DNA of 64,000 nt from positions 1 to 64,000 of the forward strand of contig JAWLHU010000021.1 of the NCBI GenBank assembly GCA_041690255.1. The letters run 5' to 3'. Below are positions 24,179-33,170 of this stretch, one piece after another. A model generated the notes under the pieces. The model saw only the letters and a list, made by a program, of their open reading frames with translations. It was not told the DNA's origin and did not search any database. The DNA comes from JAWLHU01 sp041690255 (GTDB lineage: Bacteria; Bacillota; Sulfobacillia; Symbiobacteriales; Symbiobacteriaceae). Each line of letters starts with the position of its first letter. Position 1 is the first letter of the stretch. The position numbers and the translations under genes are program-made.

Positions 24179-25984
24179 CTAGCGGTAACCTGCCAGCGTC
24201 TCCATCTGGTCGAGCAGGGAAGCAAAGACGTCCAACGCCTGCTGCACCGGCTCGGGCGAGGCCATATCGACCCCGGCCCCCTTGAGCACGTTGATCGAGT
24301 AGTCGGAGGAGCCCTGCTTCAGGAAGCCCAGATACCGATCGACCGCCGGCTTGCCCTCGTTGAGCACCTGCTGGCTGAGGGCCGCCGAGGCGCAGATACC
24401 GGTCGCATACTGATACACGTAGAACGCTGTGTAGAAGTGGGGAATCCGGGCCCACTCCAGGGCGATCTGCTCGTCCAGGACCATGCCCTCGGTCCCGTAG
24501 TACTGCTTGTTGAGATCGAAGTAGATCTCGCTGAGCAGGTCACCGGTCAGGGCCTCACCACCCTCTGCCCGCTGGTGGGTCATGTGCTCAAACTCAGCGA
24601 ACATGGTCTGCCGGTAGAGCGTTGCCCGGAAGGACTCCAGTTGATGGTTGATCAGGTACATCTTCAGCTTGACGTCGTCGGTATGCTTGATCAGGTAGTC
24701 GGTGAGGAGCGCCTCATTGAACGTGGAGGCGACCTCGGCCACGAAGATCGAGTAGTTGCCGTAGTGATACGGCTGGTGCCTGTGGGTCAGGTAGCTGTGC
24801 ATGGAGTGGCCAAGTTCATGGGCCAGGGTGAACATGGAGTCCAGGTTGTCCTGGTAGTTCATGAGAATGAACGGCTTGGTGGTGTAAGCACCCCAGGAGT
24901 AAGCACCGGACCGCTTGCCAGCGTTCTCGTAGACATCGACCCAGCGAGCATCGGTCAGGCCGTCCTGGGCCACGGAGACATACTCCTCACCCAACGGGGC
25001 CAGCGCCTTCAGGATCGTGTCGACCGCCTCGGCGTACGGAATCTTCTTGTCGACCTCGGCCACCATGGGGGTGTAGAGATCGTAGAAGTGAATCTCATTC
25101 AGCTTCAGCAGCTTCCGCCGGAGCTGGATATACCGGTGCAGGGATGGCAGGTTCTTGTGGACGGTGGCGACCAGATTATCGTAGACCGCCTCGGGCACGT
25201 TAGTCCGGGAGAGGAACATGGCGCGGGCCGAGGGGAAGCGGCGGGCCCGGGCGAAGACGATATCCTTCTTCACGCTGCTGGCGTGCGTGGCAGCGATCGT
25301 GTTGCGGAACTTCCCATAGGTGGCGTAGAGGGCTTCAAAGGCCTCCTTGCGGACCCGCTGGACCGGGCTCTCCAGGAATCGGAGGTAACGGCCATGGGTC
25401 AGTTCGACCTCGTTGCCCCCCTCATCGGTCACCTTGGGGAACTTCAAGTCGGCGTTGTTCAGCTTGCCAAAGATGTCCTGGGGAGCGTGGCTGACCTCGC
25501 CCATTTCAGCGAGGAGCTCCTCCACCTCGGTGGAACGAACGTGGGCCTTCTCGCGCAGGGTATCCTCCAGCTCATGCCGGTAGGCGGCGAGCTGCTCGTC
25601 AGAATCGAGCCACCGGGTGATCGTCTCGGTCGGGATCGCCAGCAGTTCGGGCGTGACGAAGGCAGCGGCTGCCCCGACCTTGGAGGCCAGCGAGTAGCTC
25701 CGGGAGGCGAGGGCCTGGTAGGTGGCGTTGGCCGTGTCTTCGTCCTGCTTCATGTGGGCGAAGACGACGACCTGGTCCATGAGCTGGGAGAGTCGGTCGC
25801 GCACCTGGAGCGCCCTGAAGAGGCTCTGGCTGGACTCGCCCAGCTTGCCCTGGAACGCCGTCAACTCGGGCACCATGCCCTCCACCTTGGCATAGTCCTG
25901 CTCCCATGCTTCAACAGTCGGATAGACCGTATCGAGATCCCACTTGTGCTCTGCCGGAACATCGTGACGCTTCATCAGTTCCAT
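24179..25984 (-). CDS. pepF: Oligoendopeptidase F (second copy)
   Basis: A 601-residue M3B zinc peptidase with LAHELGHSMHSYL (HExxH near residue 390), RSGAYSWGAYTTKPFILMNY before it and the usual C-terminal YQYATGICASAALSQQV. It starts MELMKRHDVPAEHKWDLDTVYP; the ATG at 25984 has GGCGGAG 4 nt upstream, a better spacing than the internal ATG. It is a diverged paralogue of the enzyme at 1823-3619, with family-wide identity but many substitutions. The two may differ in peptide length or sequence preference. Confidence 0.93.
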   Translation of the reverse strand: MELMKRHDVPAEHKWDLDTVYPTVEAWEQDYAKVEGMVPELTAFQGKLGESSQSLFRALQVRDRLSQLMDQVVVFAHMKQDEDTANATYQALASRSYSLASKVGAAAAFVTPELLAIPTETITRWLDSDEQLAAYRHELEDTLREKAHVRSTEVEELLAEMGEVSHAPQDIFGKLNNADLKFPKVTDEGGNEVELTHGRYLRFLESPVQRVRKEAFEALYATYGKFRNTIAATHASSVKKDIVFARARRFPSARAMFLSRTNVPEAVYDNLVATVHKNLPSLHRYIQLRRKLLKLNEIHFYDLYTPMVAEVDKKIPYAEAVDTILKALAPLGEEYVSVAQDGLTDARWVDVYENAGKRSGAYSWGAYTTKPFILMNYQDNLDSMFTLAHELGHSMHSYLTHRHQPYHYGNYSIFVAEVASTFNEALLTDYLIKHTDDVKLKMYLINHQLESFRATLYRQTMFAEFEHMTHQRAEGGEALTGDLLSEIYFDLNKQYYGTEGMVLDEQIALEWARIPHFYTAFYVYQYATGICASAALSQQVLNEGKPAVDRYLGFLKQGSSDYSINVLKGAGVDMASPEPVQQALDVFASLLDQMETLAGYR

Positions 25985-26077
25985 TTGGCTCCGCCCCTCT
26001 ATGTAGTGGACTGGTTTCCAACATGGTTATTCTACCACGTTGCTCTTCATCCTACCGGGGGTCGAAAAAAGGACAGG

Positions 26078-26104
26078 ACCACCGGGCCAACAATGCCCGG
26101 TGGT
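26078..26104 (-). terminator. Rho-independent terminator
   Basis: On the minus strand ACCACCGGGC, a 7-nt loop and GCCCGGTGGT form a perfect 10-bp stem. A run of six T follows after CCTGTCC. It ends the zinc-ribbon/proline-repeat gene. Confidence 0.85.
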
Positions 26105-26118
26105 CTGTTGCGTCGCTG

Positions 26119-26988
26119 TTACTTGAGGTTGAAGACCGCCTCGGCCTCGGGAACGCCATCGAGCAGGATCTGAACTCTGACACTTCCCGAGGGCCAGGGT
26201 TCGCCATCGTTGCCGATGTGGAACGAGATCCAGCCGTCATAGTCGACGGGGACTTCGTAGTCGGTGTCGAGGTGGTCCTGGCGCTCACCTTCGTAGTACC
26301 ATTGGGCGGTCACGACCTGCCCCTGCTTCAGATTGACCTGGACCGATGCATAGATCAGGTCGGTCGAAGTCGGAATCGCGGCCTTGGAGGCGGTCAGCGG
26401 CTGCTGTGTCTCCTGGTTCACCCGATCGGTGATAATCGGGCCGTCCAGGACTCCCGTTGTGGCACTCGAGCTGTTCGCCGGCACCGGATCGGTCGTGCCT
26501 CCCTCATCGGGCAGCATGGCTCCAATGACGATCAGGATGGCGAAGAGGGCTACGATCACCCCGAAAATGATCAGGATTACCTTGCCCACCCCGCCCTTCT
26601 TGCGCGGGGGCTGGTAGCCGGGATACGCCCCTGGCTGCCCGGGGAATGGCGCAGGCTGCCCAGGGTACTGGGGGGGCTGCGGCGGGTATTGCGGCGCCTG
26701 ACCATAGGCAGGCGGCTGTGGCGCCTGGTACTGGGGCGGCTGTGGCGCCTGGTACTGGGGCGGCTGTGGCGCCTGGTACTGGGGCGGCTGTGGCGCCTGG
26801 TACTGCGGGGGCTGAGGAGGCTGGTACTGCGGGGACTGAGGAGGCTGGTACTGCGGAGGTTGGGGCGGAGGGTTCATGCTTGCCGCTGCCTGCTGCGCCT
26901 GGGGCTGGGTCACCCGCGCACCACAGCTCGGACAGAAGAGCCCGTCAGACTGCGTACCACACTTCGGACACTGCGCCACGCCGTTCAC
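26119..26988 (-). CDS. Zinc-ribbon membrane protein with Pro/Gln/Tyr repeats
   Basis: A 289-residue protein. Residues 1-25 form a zinc ribbon (CPKCGTQ and CPSCGA). Residues 37-125 are low complexity, with repeated PPQYQAPQ units encoded by a 24-bp tandem repeat. Residues about 133-155 are one membrane segment (GKVILIIFGVIVALFAILIVIG). The C-terminal 125 residues look like a beta-rich external domain ending PSGSVRVQILLDGVPEAEAVF. The zinc ribbon faces the cytosol if the topology is as drawn. Function is unknown; similar zinc-ribbon plus membrane plus beta-domain proteins are common in Firmicutes. Confidence 0.75.
   Translation of the reverse strand: MNGVAQCPKCGTQSDGLFCPSCGARVTQPQAQQAAASMNPPPQPPQYQPPQSPQYQPPQPPQYQAPQPPQYQAPQPPQYQAPQPPQYQAPQPPAYGQAPQYPPQPPQYPGQPAPFPGQPGAYPGYQPPRKKGGVGKVILIIFGVIVALFAILIVIGAMLPDEGGTTDPVPANSSSATTGVLDGPIITDRVNQETQQPLTASKAAIPTSTDLIYASVQVNLKQGQVVTAQWYYEGERQDHLDTDYEVPVDYDGWISFHIGNDGEPWPSGSVRVQILLDGVPEAEAVFNLK
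26690..26870 (-). repeat. 24-bp tandem repeat coding for PPQYQAPQ
   Basis: Four near-identical consecutive units of GGCGCCTGGTACTGGGGCGG plus CTGT (plus-strand reading) at about 26715-26815 are flanked by degenerate copies. They encode the proline-rich linker of the zinc-ribbon protein and are prone to copy-number change. Confidence 0.8.
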
Positions 26989-27065
26989 TCCTTCGGGAAC
27001 ATCTACGCCCCAATTCTACCCATCCGGCGAAACTCCTGCTAATCAACGGTTCGTCCATGAAGAAA

Positions 27066-27092
27066 GAGCGCCCTCTTGCGAAGAGCGCCCTT
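27066..27092 (-). terminator. Terminator after resC
   Basis: On the minus strand GCGCTCTT, CGC and AAGAGGGCGC pair with a small bulge and are followed by TCTTTCTT, 14 nt after the resC stop codon. Confidence 0.5.
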
Positions 27093-27105
27093 TGGCGGTA
27101 CAGGA

Positions 27106-28308
27106 CTAGGCGGCGTAGGAGTGCAGACCGCTGATCAGCAGGTTCACGCCAACGAGGGTGAAGAGGATCAGTACCCAGCCCAGAGCGGCGACCCAGGCGG
27201 CGGCACGGCCCTCCCAGCCACGCACGATCCGCATGTGGAGGTAGCCCGAGTAGAAGAGCCAGGAGATCAGGGCCCAGGTCTCCTTGGGATCCCACTGCCA
27301 GTAGGAACCCCAGGCCTTCTGCGCCCAGATCATCGCGAAGACGATGGCGCCCAGAGTAAAGATCGGGAAGCCCACGGCAATGCCCCGGTAGGAAACCTCG
27401 TCCAACAGCTTCGGGTTCATGCCGGCCACGGCCCGGGAGCCCAGTTCACGGAGGGGACCCTTCGCGATCACCCGCAGGAGCCCGTAGATGAGCGTGCCAG
27501 CCATGATCGTCCAGACCAAGGTGTTCAGCTTCTTGGGGGCGTCAATGCCGTTCATCCAGGTGGGGGCAGTGAAGAACGGCAGGCTCATGCCCAGGAAGGA
27601 AGCGTCACCGGGGCTGGAGCCAATCGGCCCGAAGAATGGCGGCAGGGTGTAGAGAATGGTGCCGTTGCCCTGGCCAATGTTGGTCAGCGCCACCTCGTAG
27701 CCGCCCAGCTTGAAGCCAAGGGCCACGACCAGAAAGCCGATCAGCAGGGTGCTGACGTAGAAGAAGAACTCAAGGGCCTTCTCCTCCCAGGGCTCCGAAT
27801 GCTCCTTACGAACCCGCAGCAAGTACATGACAGCGGCGCCAAAGGAGACCGCGAAGGCACCCTCGCCCAGGGCGGCGGTGGAGACGTGGAGGGGCAGCCA
27901 GTAGGACTGGAGCGCCGGCACCAGCGGCTTCACCTGCGTCGGGAAGACCGAGGCATAGGCGATCACGATCACGCCCACGGGAGCGACGAAGGCCCCAAGG
28001 GCAGGGAGCTTATACCAGAAGGAGATGATCACGAAGAAGAGCATGACCGACCAGCCGAGGAAGGACATGTACTCGTACATGTTGGACATGGGCACCTGGC
28101 CGGATGCGATCCAGCGGGCAGCGATCGCTGCGGCATGCAGGACTACGCCGGCTGTAGCCACCTTGAAGCCGTAGGCGCCGAGCCTGTCGGCCAACTCAAA
28201 GTGCTTCTCGTCCCGGCGCCGCAAGGTGATCCGGGCAACATAGAGGACCGCAGAGATCACATAGGCGGCGAAGGTTCCAAAGAACAAGTAGCTGGACAGG
28301 CCGGTCAT
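27106..28308 (-). CDS. resC: Cytochrome c biogenesis protein ResC/CcsA
   Basis: A 400-residue polytopic membrane protein of the system II cytochrome c maturation pathway. The tryptophan-rich WWD heme-handling motif is WGSYWQWDPKETWALI near residue 340. Conserved His residues flank it (SGYLHMRIVRG and YWLPLHVSTAALG). With ResB it exports heme and attaches it to CxxCH motifs outside the membrane. Its start overlaps the resB stop by 4 nt. Clients in this window are NrfH, NrfA and possibly the sensor kinase at 31524. Confidence 0.93.
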   Translation of the reverse strand: MTGLSSYLFFGTFAAYVISAVLYVARITLRRRDEKHFELADRLGAYGFKVATAGVVLHAAAIAARWIASGQVPMSNMYEYMSFLGWSVMLFFVIISFWYKLPALGAFVAPVGVIVIAYASVFPTQVKPLVPALQSYWLPLHVSTAALGEGAFAVSFGAAVMYLLRVRKEHSEPWEEKALEFFFYVSTLLIGFLVVALGFKLGGYEVALTNIGQGNGTILYTLPPFFGPIGSSPGDASFLGMSLPFFTAPTWMNGIDAPKKLNTLVWTIMAGTLIYGLLRVIAKGPLRELGSRAVAGMNPKLLDEVSYRGIAVGFPIFTLGAIVFAMIWAQKAWGSYWQWDPKETWALISWLFYSGYLHMRIVRGWEGRAAAWVAALGWVLILFTLVGVNLLISGLHSYAA

Positions 28309-29771
28309 CGCTCCTCACCCTCCATCTGGTCTGCAAGTGGGTTGGTCTTCGGATCAAGCGCATGGCCCAAACGCTGCATCTCGGAGACAAGGGAGCCCTG
28401 GTTCCGATTGGTCCATCCACCTACGAGAACCTTCGGCCCTTCAACCATGGCCCAGTACCGCCGGTGCGGAATGTAGAAGGTGGCGAAGGTACCGAGCGTT
28501 ACGATGAGCAGGCCCAGGTAGATCACGGGAACGCCCAGATCCATCTTCACGGTCAGACCAGTGGTTGAGACCACACCCATGTCCAGGGTCTTGAACTTCA
28601 CAGGAATGGAGGGGTCGAACTCCATTTCGGGGTACATGACGAAGTACCAGTTCGTGAAGGAGTTCCCGTCGGGTGTGGTGATCTCTGCGACCACACCCGG
28701 GTTGTTCACCTGACTGGATTTGCTGGTAGGCTTACCGGCCGAATCCAACCCGAAATCCGGGAAGTAATCGACCACCCGAATCTTGTAGCCCCCGACCTCA
28801 TACATCGGCTTCGGCTGAAGCAGGTCCAGTTCGAACGTGCCGATCTCCTTACCGGACTCCCGCTCGTTCAGGGAGACGATTGCCTTACCCAGCTCCTGCT
28901 TGAAGGAGGACTGGTAGAGCTCTACCCACCGGAACGTGAGCGGCTCATTCATGACAATGTCGTGCCGCAAAAGCTCCTTGCCCTCGCCATCGAGGATCCG
29001 CGCCTCGGTCTTGTAGAGCTTCGGAGCCCCGCTGTCATAGAACTCCGCCACGAACTTCTCACTCTGGATAAAGAAGTCAGTGTTCGGCACCTTGACAATC
29101 TCGCCGTCCCGGACCCAGATGAACTGGTCAAAGTAGGCACCCGGGATCGCCCGCATCATGGCGCCGACCAGGACCAGGATCAGGCCGATGTGCGTAATGT
29201 AAGGACCCCAGCGCCCCCAGCGACCCTTGTCGGCATAGAGCCGGCCGTCCTTCTCGACCACCCGGTAGCGCCTCGCCTTCAGCGCCTCAGCCAGGGCGAC
29301 CATGGGCGCATCTGCCTGGTGGGGCCTGAAGGAGAAGTGATTCTTCAGATGGCGCACGAAGCCCTCATCCGGCGCTGGGTTGGGCCGCTGTACCGCCTTC
29401 CAGAGGGGGACAAACCGCTCCAGCGAACAGATGATCAGGCTGATGCCCAGCATGAAGAGCAGCGTCAGATACCACCAGGAGGAGTACATGTGGGTCATGC
29501 CCGTCTTGAAAAGGACGGTGCCCATAACCGGCCCGTACCGTGCCGCGTAGTAATCTCCCGGCGCCTGGACGGTAGAGAGCATACTCTCCTGCTCGATCAG
29601 GGACCCACCCACCGAGGCGGCGGCAATGACAAAGAGCAGGACGGTTGCAACAGGGACAGAAGCGAAGAAGTCCCATGTCCGGTCGAGGATATCCTTCCCA
29701 GGCTTCCTGGTCTCCGCGGTCTGGATTTCTTCTTCAGCAGCGGCGACAGGCGCCACGCCCATCTCATCCAC
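28305..29771 (-). CDS. resB: Cytochrome c biogenesis protein ResB/Ccs1
   Basis: A 488-residue membrane protein with three N-terminal membrane segments, a large external domain (about residues 220-430) and a final membrane helix (VPVIYLGLLIVTLGTFATFY) followed by the family motif IPHRRYWAMVEG. It is the heme-transporting partner of ResC in system II. The N-terminus (residues 1-27) is an unusual acidic extension. It lies between resA and resC, with 12 nt to resA and a 4-nt overlap with resC. Confidence 0.93.
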   Translation of the reverse strand: MDEMGVAPVAAAEEEIQTAETRKPGKDILDRTWDFFASVPVATVLLFVIAAASVGGSLIEQESMLSTVQAPGDYYAARYGPVMGTVLFKTGMTHMYSSWWYLTLLFMLGISLIICSLERFVPLWKAVQRPNPAPDEGFVRHLKNHFSFRPHQADAPMVALAEALKARRYRVVEKDGRLYADKGRWGRWGPYITHIGLILVLVGAMMRAIPGAYFDQFIWVRDGEIVKVPNTDFFIQSEKFVAEFYDSGAPKLYKTEARILDGEGKELLRHDIVMNEPLTFRWVELYQSSFKQELGKAIVSLNERESGKEIGTFELDLLQPKPMYEVGGYKIRVVDYFPDFGLDSAGKPTSKSSQVNNPGVVAEITTPDGNSFTNWYFVMYPEMEFDPSIPVKFKTLDMGVVSTTGLTVKMDLGVPVIYLGLLIVTLGTFATFYIPHRRYWAMVEGPKVLVGGWTNRNQGSLVSEMQRLGHALDPKTNPLADQMEGEER

Positions 29772-29783
29772 GGTAGACCCCTC

Positions 29784-30314
29784 CTAGAGAATCTTCTTGA
29801 TCAGCTCCAGCAACTGCGGCTTGCGGATCTCGCCCTTGTAGAGGCCCTGGACGATCCCGTTCTTGTCCACGAAGTAGCTGGTGGGGAGTGGCACGATATC
29901 GTAAGCCCGGCTGACTGCATCGGACTTGTCGACAACGATCGGGAAGGTCAGGCCAAGCTTCTGCTGGAAGGAGGTGATCGCCACATCGGCCTCATTCAGG
30001 TTAATGGCAACGATCACAAAGCCCTGATCCTTGTACTCCTTGTAGGTCTCCTCCAGCAAGGGCATCTCGGCCCGACACGGCGGACACCATGTGGCGAAGA
30101 AGTTGAGCATGACAGGCTTGCCCTTGAGGTCGGAGAGCCTGTAGACTTGACCGTCCACCGTCTGCAGCTCGAAGTCGGGGGCGGCCTGACCAATGGGAAT
30201 GCCAGTGCCGGCAGCCGTGGACTGGTTCGGCCAGAGCAGCACGTAGAGGAACCAGCCGGCCAGCAGGGTCAGGAACGTCGCGGAGGTCAATCGCTTCCAG
30301 GTTGGGTATCTCAC
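29784..30314 (-). CDS. resA: Thiol-disulfide oxidoreductase ResA/TlpA-like
   Basis: A 176-residue membrane-tethered thioredoxin-fold protein. An N-terminal anchor (about residues 10-30) is followed by the redox motif ATWCPPCRAEMPLLEE (CPPC near residue 77) and the cis-Pro loop PLPTSYFVDKNG. It reduces the cysteines of apocytochrome c before heme attachment. Its start overlaps the end of the TPR gene by 4 nt, showing co-transcription with that gene and with resBC. Confidence 0.93.
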   Translation of the reverse strand: MRYPTWKRLTSATFLTLLAGWFLYVLLWPNQSTAAGTGIPIGQAAPDFELQTVDGQVYRLSDLKGKPVMLNFFATWCPPCRAEMPLLEETYKEYKDQGFVIVAINLNEADVAITSFQQKLGLTFPIVVDKSDAVSRAYDIVPLPTSYFVDKNGIVQGLYKGEIRKPQLLELIKKIL

Positions 30315-31096
30315 TTCCCGGTCCCTCCCCCGTTCATCCGCTCAATCGCATCCTGCGCCGCCTCGACCTGCCGGTCGATCAACTCCAACTGCTCGGCGTA
30401 CTTCAGCATGTTCTCCTTCTCGGTGGGGGCGGCGTTCAGGTACCGCTGGTACATGATCGTCGCCTCGGTGTTCTTCCCGCTGGTCTCGTAGATCCAGGCG
30501 AGGTTGAAGATCGCCCAGAGGTAGTTGGCATCCTTCTCAAGGACCGTGCGCAGCGTCTCCAGGGCCTGCTTGGAATCGCCGGCGTAGTAGTAGGTCAGGC
30601 CCATGTAGGTCTGCGCATAGAGGCTATCCGGCTCCTCTGCGAGGGCGGCCTCCCACTCCTTCAACGACTTGCGGAACTCGCTGACGGCGGCGGAGCGCTG
30701 GCCATCGTTCATGAGGGAGACGCCGCTCTCCATGTAGAAGTTGGCCCTGGCCAGCGGTGGCATGCCCGACAGATCCGGGGCGCCCTCGGCGGCGATGGTC
30801 TGCACCCCGCCTCCAGCGCTGGTGGAAGCGGGACCCTGCGCCATGTAGACACCGGTAAAGATGCCCGCTCCGTACAACACCACTCCCACCAGCGCCACAG
30901 CGGTCGTCCGCCAGATGCGCTGCGGGGAGAAGAGACCAGGGGTCCTGTGAACCGGCGCATGGTTCACCCTGGCGTTCCCAGGATTCGCGGCCTCCCTCTT
31001 GCTCTTCTTGGCAGCCCGCTCCTCTTGCGCACGGGCCCCACAGTTGTCGCAGTAGGCGCCCGTCATCTCGCTACCACAACTCTGACATGTTGCCAT
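30311..31096 (-). CDS. Zinc-ribbon, membrane-anchored TPR protein
   Basis: The 261-residue product has a zinc ribbon (CQSCGSEM and CDNCGA, residues 4-22), a basic stretch, a membrane segment at about 63-86, then TPR repeats at about 120-240 (SLYAQTYMGLTYYYAGDSKQ; YLWAIFNLAWIYETSGKNTE). ATG 31096 has GGAGGAGG 8 nt upstream; a TTG six codons earlier lies within that site. It is first in the resABC operon. It may act as a scaffold for apocytochromes, as the TPR protein CcmI/NrfG does in other maturation systems; this is inference. Confidence 0.8.
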   Translation of the reverse strand: MATCQSCGSEMTGAYCDNCGARAQEERAAKKSKREAANPGNARVNHAPVHRTPGLFSPQRIWRTTAVALVGVVLYGAGIFTGVYMAQGPASTSAGGGVQTIAAEGAPDLSGMPPLARANFYMESGVSLMNDGQRSAAVSEFRKSLKEWEAALAEEPDSLYAQTYMGLTYYYAGDSKQALETLRTVLEKDANYLWAIFNLAWIYETSGKNTEATIMYQRYLNAAPTEKENMLKYAEQLELIDRQVEAAQDAIERMNGGGTGK

Positions 31097-31523
31097 GAGT
31101 GGTACCTCCTCCAATGTCCAGCGACTCCTTGCGGTCCAGCACCTGCACCCCGGTGACCCTGGCCGGCTGGTCAGTTCTCGTCACCATACACGTTAGCAAA
31201 GTGTCATGGCTAGCCGCCATGGACTCTCTGACTGATTATCGGCCCATGGGCGTCCAACTTGCGGTGTCACCAAGGCGCTATAGCAAATCCCCTGTCAAAA
31301 TGGGGCATGACTCCCAGTCGCGGCCCAAAACAAGTTGGTCCGGCTTGACAGGAGTGCAAGCCGGACACGGGGTTTCGGTCTCATGAGGCAAAATTGCGAC
31401 GACGACGGTGGTTCGCATTATGGTTACTATGGTCTATCAATAAAGTGCCAGCACTGGATAGCGTTTGGGGAGTTTGCAGAGGTATGATCAACACAAGGCA
31501 TGAACGGGAGGAGGTGAACCCCG
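31097..31523. other. Divergent promoter region between res and sensor-kinase operons
   Basis: About 430 nt without a gene. It holds a perfect 9-bp inverted repeat, TCCGGCTTG/CAAGCCGGA (31339-31365), containing TTGACA, and ATGG/CCAT hairpin text near 31210. Both promoters should be here. AGGAGGTG at 31509-31516 is the ribosome binding site of the kinase. Confidence 0.45.
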
Positions 31524-33164
31524 ATTCACGCTCGCGTCAGCGCGAAGTTCATGATTGGCGTGACCACCGTCCTGGTGGCAGTACTCACCCTGAATCTCCT
31601 GTGGGAGATCCGGGAGCAGCAGAACCAGGTGCTGGAGGACCTGCACGAACAGGCGAAGGTGATGGCGACCCAGATCGTTGCCATGCGGGAGTTCCTGGCC
31701 CGAAATCAGGACAGGATCAACCACGACAGCCTCGGCAACTTCGAGTTCAAGGGACTCAACCCTGCAGCCGTAGGACGGGGAGTGGGCGAGCTGTTCGCCA
31801 GCATGTCGGACTACCGGTTCAAGCAGACTCGAACGAAGGTGCGCAACGTGGCAAACCTGCCGGACACCTTCGAAGCAGAGGCATTGCAGGCATTCGCCAT
31901 GGACCGGTCGCTCAAGGAGGTCGTGGGGCGGACCGGCGAGGGGCCAGATGCCACCTACCGGTACATGATCCCCCTGACAATCGAGAAGTCCTGCCTGCAG
32001 TGCCACGGCGGCCCCAAGGGCGAGCTCGATGTCGCCGGGTACGCCAAGGAGGGGCTGAAGGAAGGCGACCTGGGTGGAGCGCTCTCGATCGCCATTCCCA
32101 TGGACCGGGTCGAACAGCGAATCGTTGCCAACACCAAGCGGCGGGCCCTGACGATCGTCGCCTTCGCCGGCGTATCGCTCGGCCTGATCGGGTTCCTGAC
32201 CCACCAGTTCGTCGGGCGCCCTCTCGACCGCCTGGCCCGCATTGCCAAGCGAATCGGCCGGGGGCAGTTGCAGATCGATCGCAAAGAGATTCAGCCCCTG
32301 CGTCTTCACCAGGAGCTCTCGGTGCTGGTCGATGCCATGAGCACGATGTCCGAGCAACTGCAGGATCTCTACGCCGGCCTGGAGTCAAAGGTTCACCAGC
32401 GCACGGCCGAGCTCAAAGAGGTGAACGTCCGGCTCGTGAAGGCCCACGACGATCTGGCCCGACTGAATCAGAGCCAGAGCGAATTCTACAGCACCATGAC
32501 CCACGAACTCCGGACCCCGTTGACCGCGATCATCGGCTTCACCCAGCTCCTGCAGCAGAGCAATCCCGAATCCATGAACGGCGATCAGCGGGAGTACCTG
32601 ACCGATATCCTGGACAGCGCCAACCGGCTGCTCCAACTGGTGAATGACCTGCTGGATGCCTCCCGCCTGGAGGCCGGGCAGTTGCGGCTGAACGTCGGAC
32701 CGGTCGATCTCCACGACGTCGTGCTGGAGGCGACCAGCTCCCTCCGACCGCTGGCCCGGCAGAAAGCTCTGACCGTGACGGTCGAACTACCCAACGACCT
32801 TCCCCTGGTCCCGGCCGACGACCTGCGCCTGATGCAGGTGCTCATGAACCTGGTCGGCAACGCGATCAAGTTCACGCAGCCGGGCGGGAGGATCATCGTG
32901 CGGGCCGCCCTCCAGGAGGAGCAGCTCCTGGTCAGCGTCGAGGACAACGGCCCGGGGATTGATCCCTCTGAGCAGCAGGTGATCTTCGATCTCTTCCGGC
33001 GCTCCGCCCGCAATGAGCGAGTCGGTGGATCGGGGCTCGGGCTGGCGCTGGCCAAGCGGCTGGTGGAACTCCACAACGGGCGAATCTGGGTGGACAGCAC
33101 CCCCGGTTCAGGTGCCACCTTCTCCTTCACCCTTCCCCTTCACCCTCTGAACGACACGAGGTGA
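31524..33164 (+). CDS. Heme-c-type sensor histidine kinase (DUF3365/Tll0287-like)
   Basis: A membrane kinase of 546 residues from the proposed start. Two membrane segments flank an external Tll0287-like domain with a heme c motif CLQCHGG near residue 157. HAMP follows, then a coiled coil, HisKA with THELRTPLTAIIGF (His near 327) and an HATPase with NLVGNAIKFT, DNGPGI and GGSGLGLALAK. The first ATG (31551) has no Shine-Dalgarno site and would leave no positive charge before the membrane helix. ATT at 31524, 7 nt after AGGAGGTG, adds HARVSAKF and is preferred. A 1-nt error before 31551 is an alternative. It pairs with the regulator that follows and precedes nrfHA. Confidence 0.85.
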   Translation: MHARVSAKFMIGVTTVLVAVLTLNLLWEIREQQNQVLEDLHEQAKVMATQIVAMREFLARNQDRINHDSLGNFEFKGLNPAAVGRGVGELFASMSDYRFKQTRTKVRNVANLPDTFEAEALQAFAMDRSLKEVVGRTGEGPDATYRYMIPLTIEKSCLQCHGGPKGELDVAGYAKEGLKEGDLGGALSIAIPMDRVEQRIVANTKRRALTIVAFAGVSLGLIGFLTHQFVGRPLDRLARIAKRIGRGQLQIDRKEIQPLRLHQELSVLVDAMSTMSEQLQDLYAGLESKVHQRTAELKEVNVRLVKAHDDLARLNQSQSEFYSTMTHELRTPLTAIIGFTQLLQQSNPESMNGDQREYLTDILDSANRLLQLVNDLLDASRLEAGQLRLNVGPVDLHDVVLEATSSLRPLARQKALTVTVELPNDLPLVPADDLRLMQVLMNLVGNAIKFTQPGGRIIVRAALQEEQLLVSVEDNGPGIDPSEQQVIFDLFRRSARNERVGGSGLGLALAKRLVELHNGRIWVDSTPGSGATFSFTLPLHPLNDTR

Positions 33165-33170
33165 CGTCAC

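Noticed and set aside
31339..31365. Inverted repeat read as a terminator or riboswitch
   Set aside because: It has a 9-bp stem but no T-tract and no conserved aptamer text. It is kept only as part of the promoter-region description.
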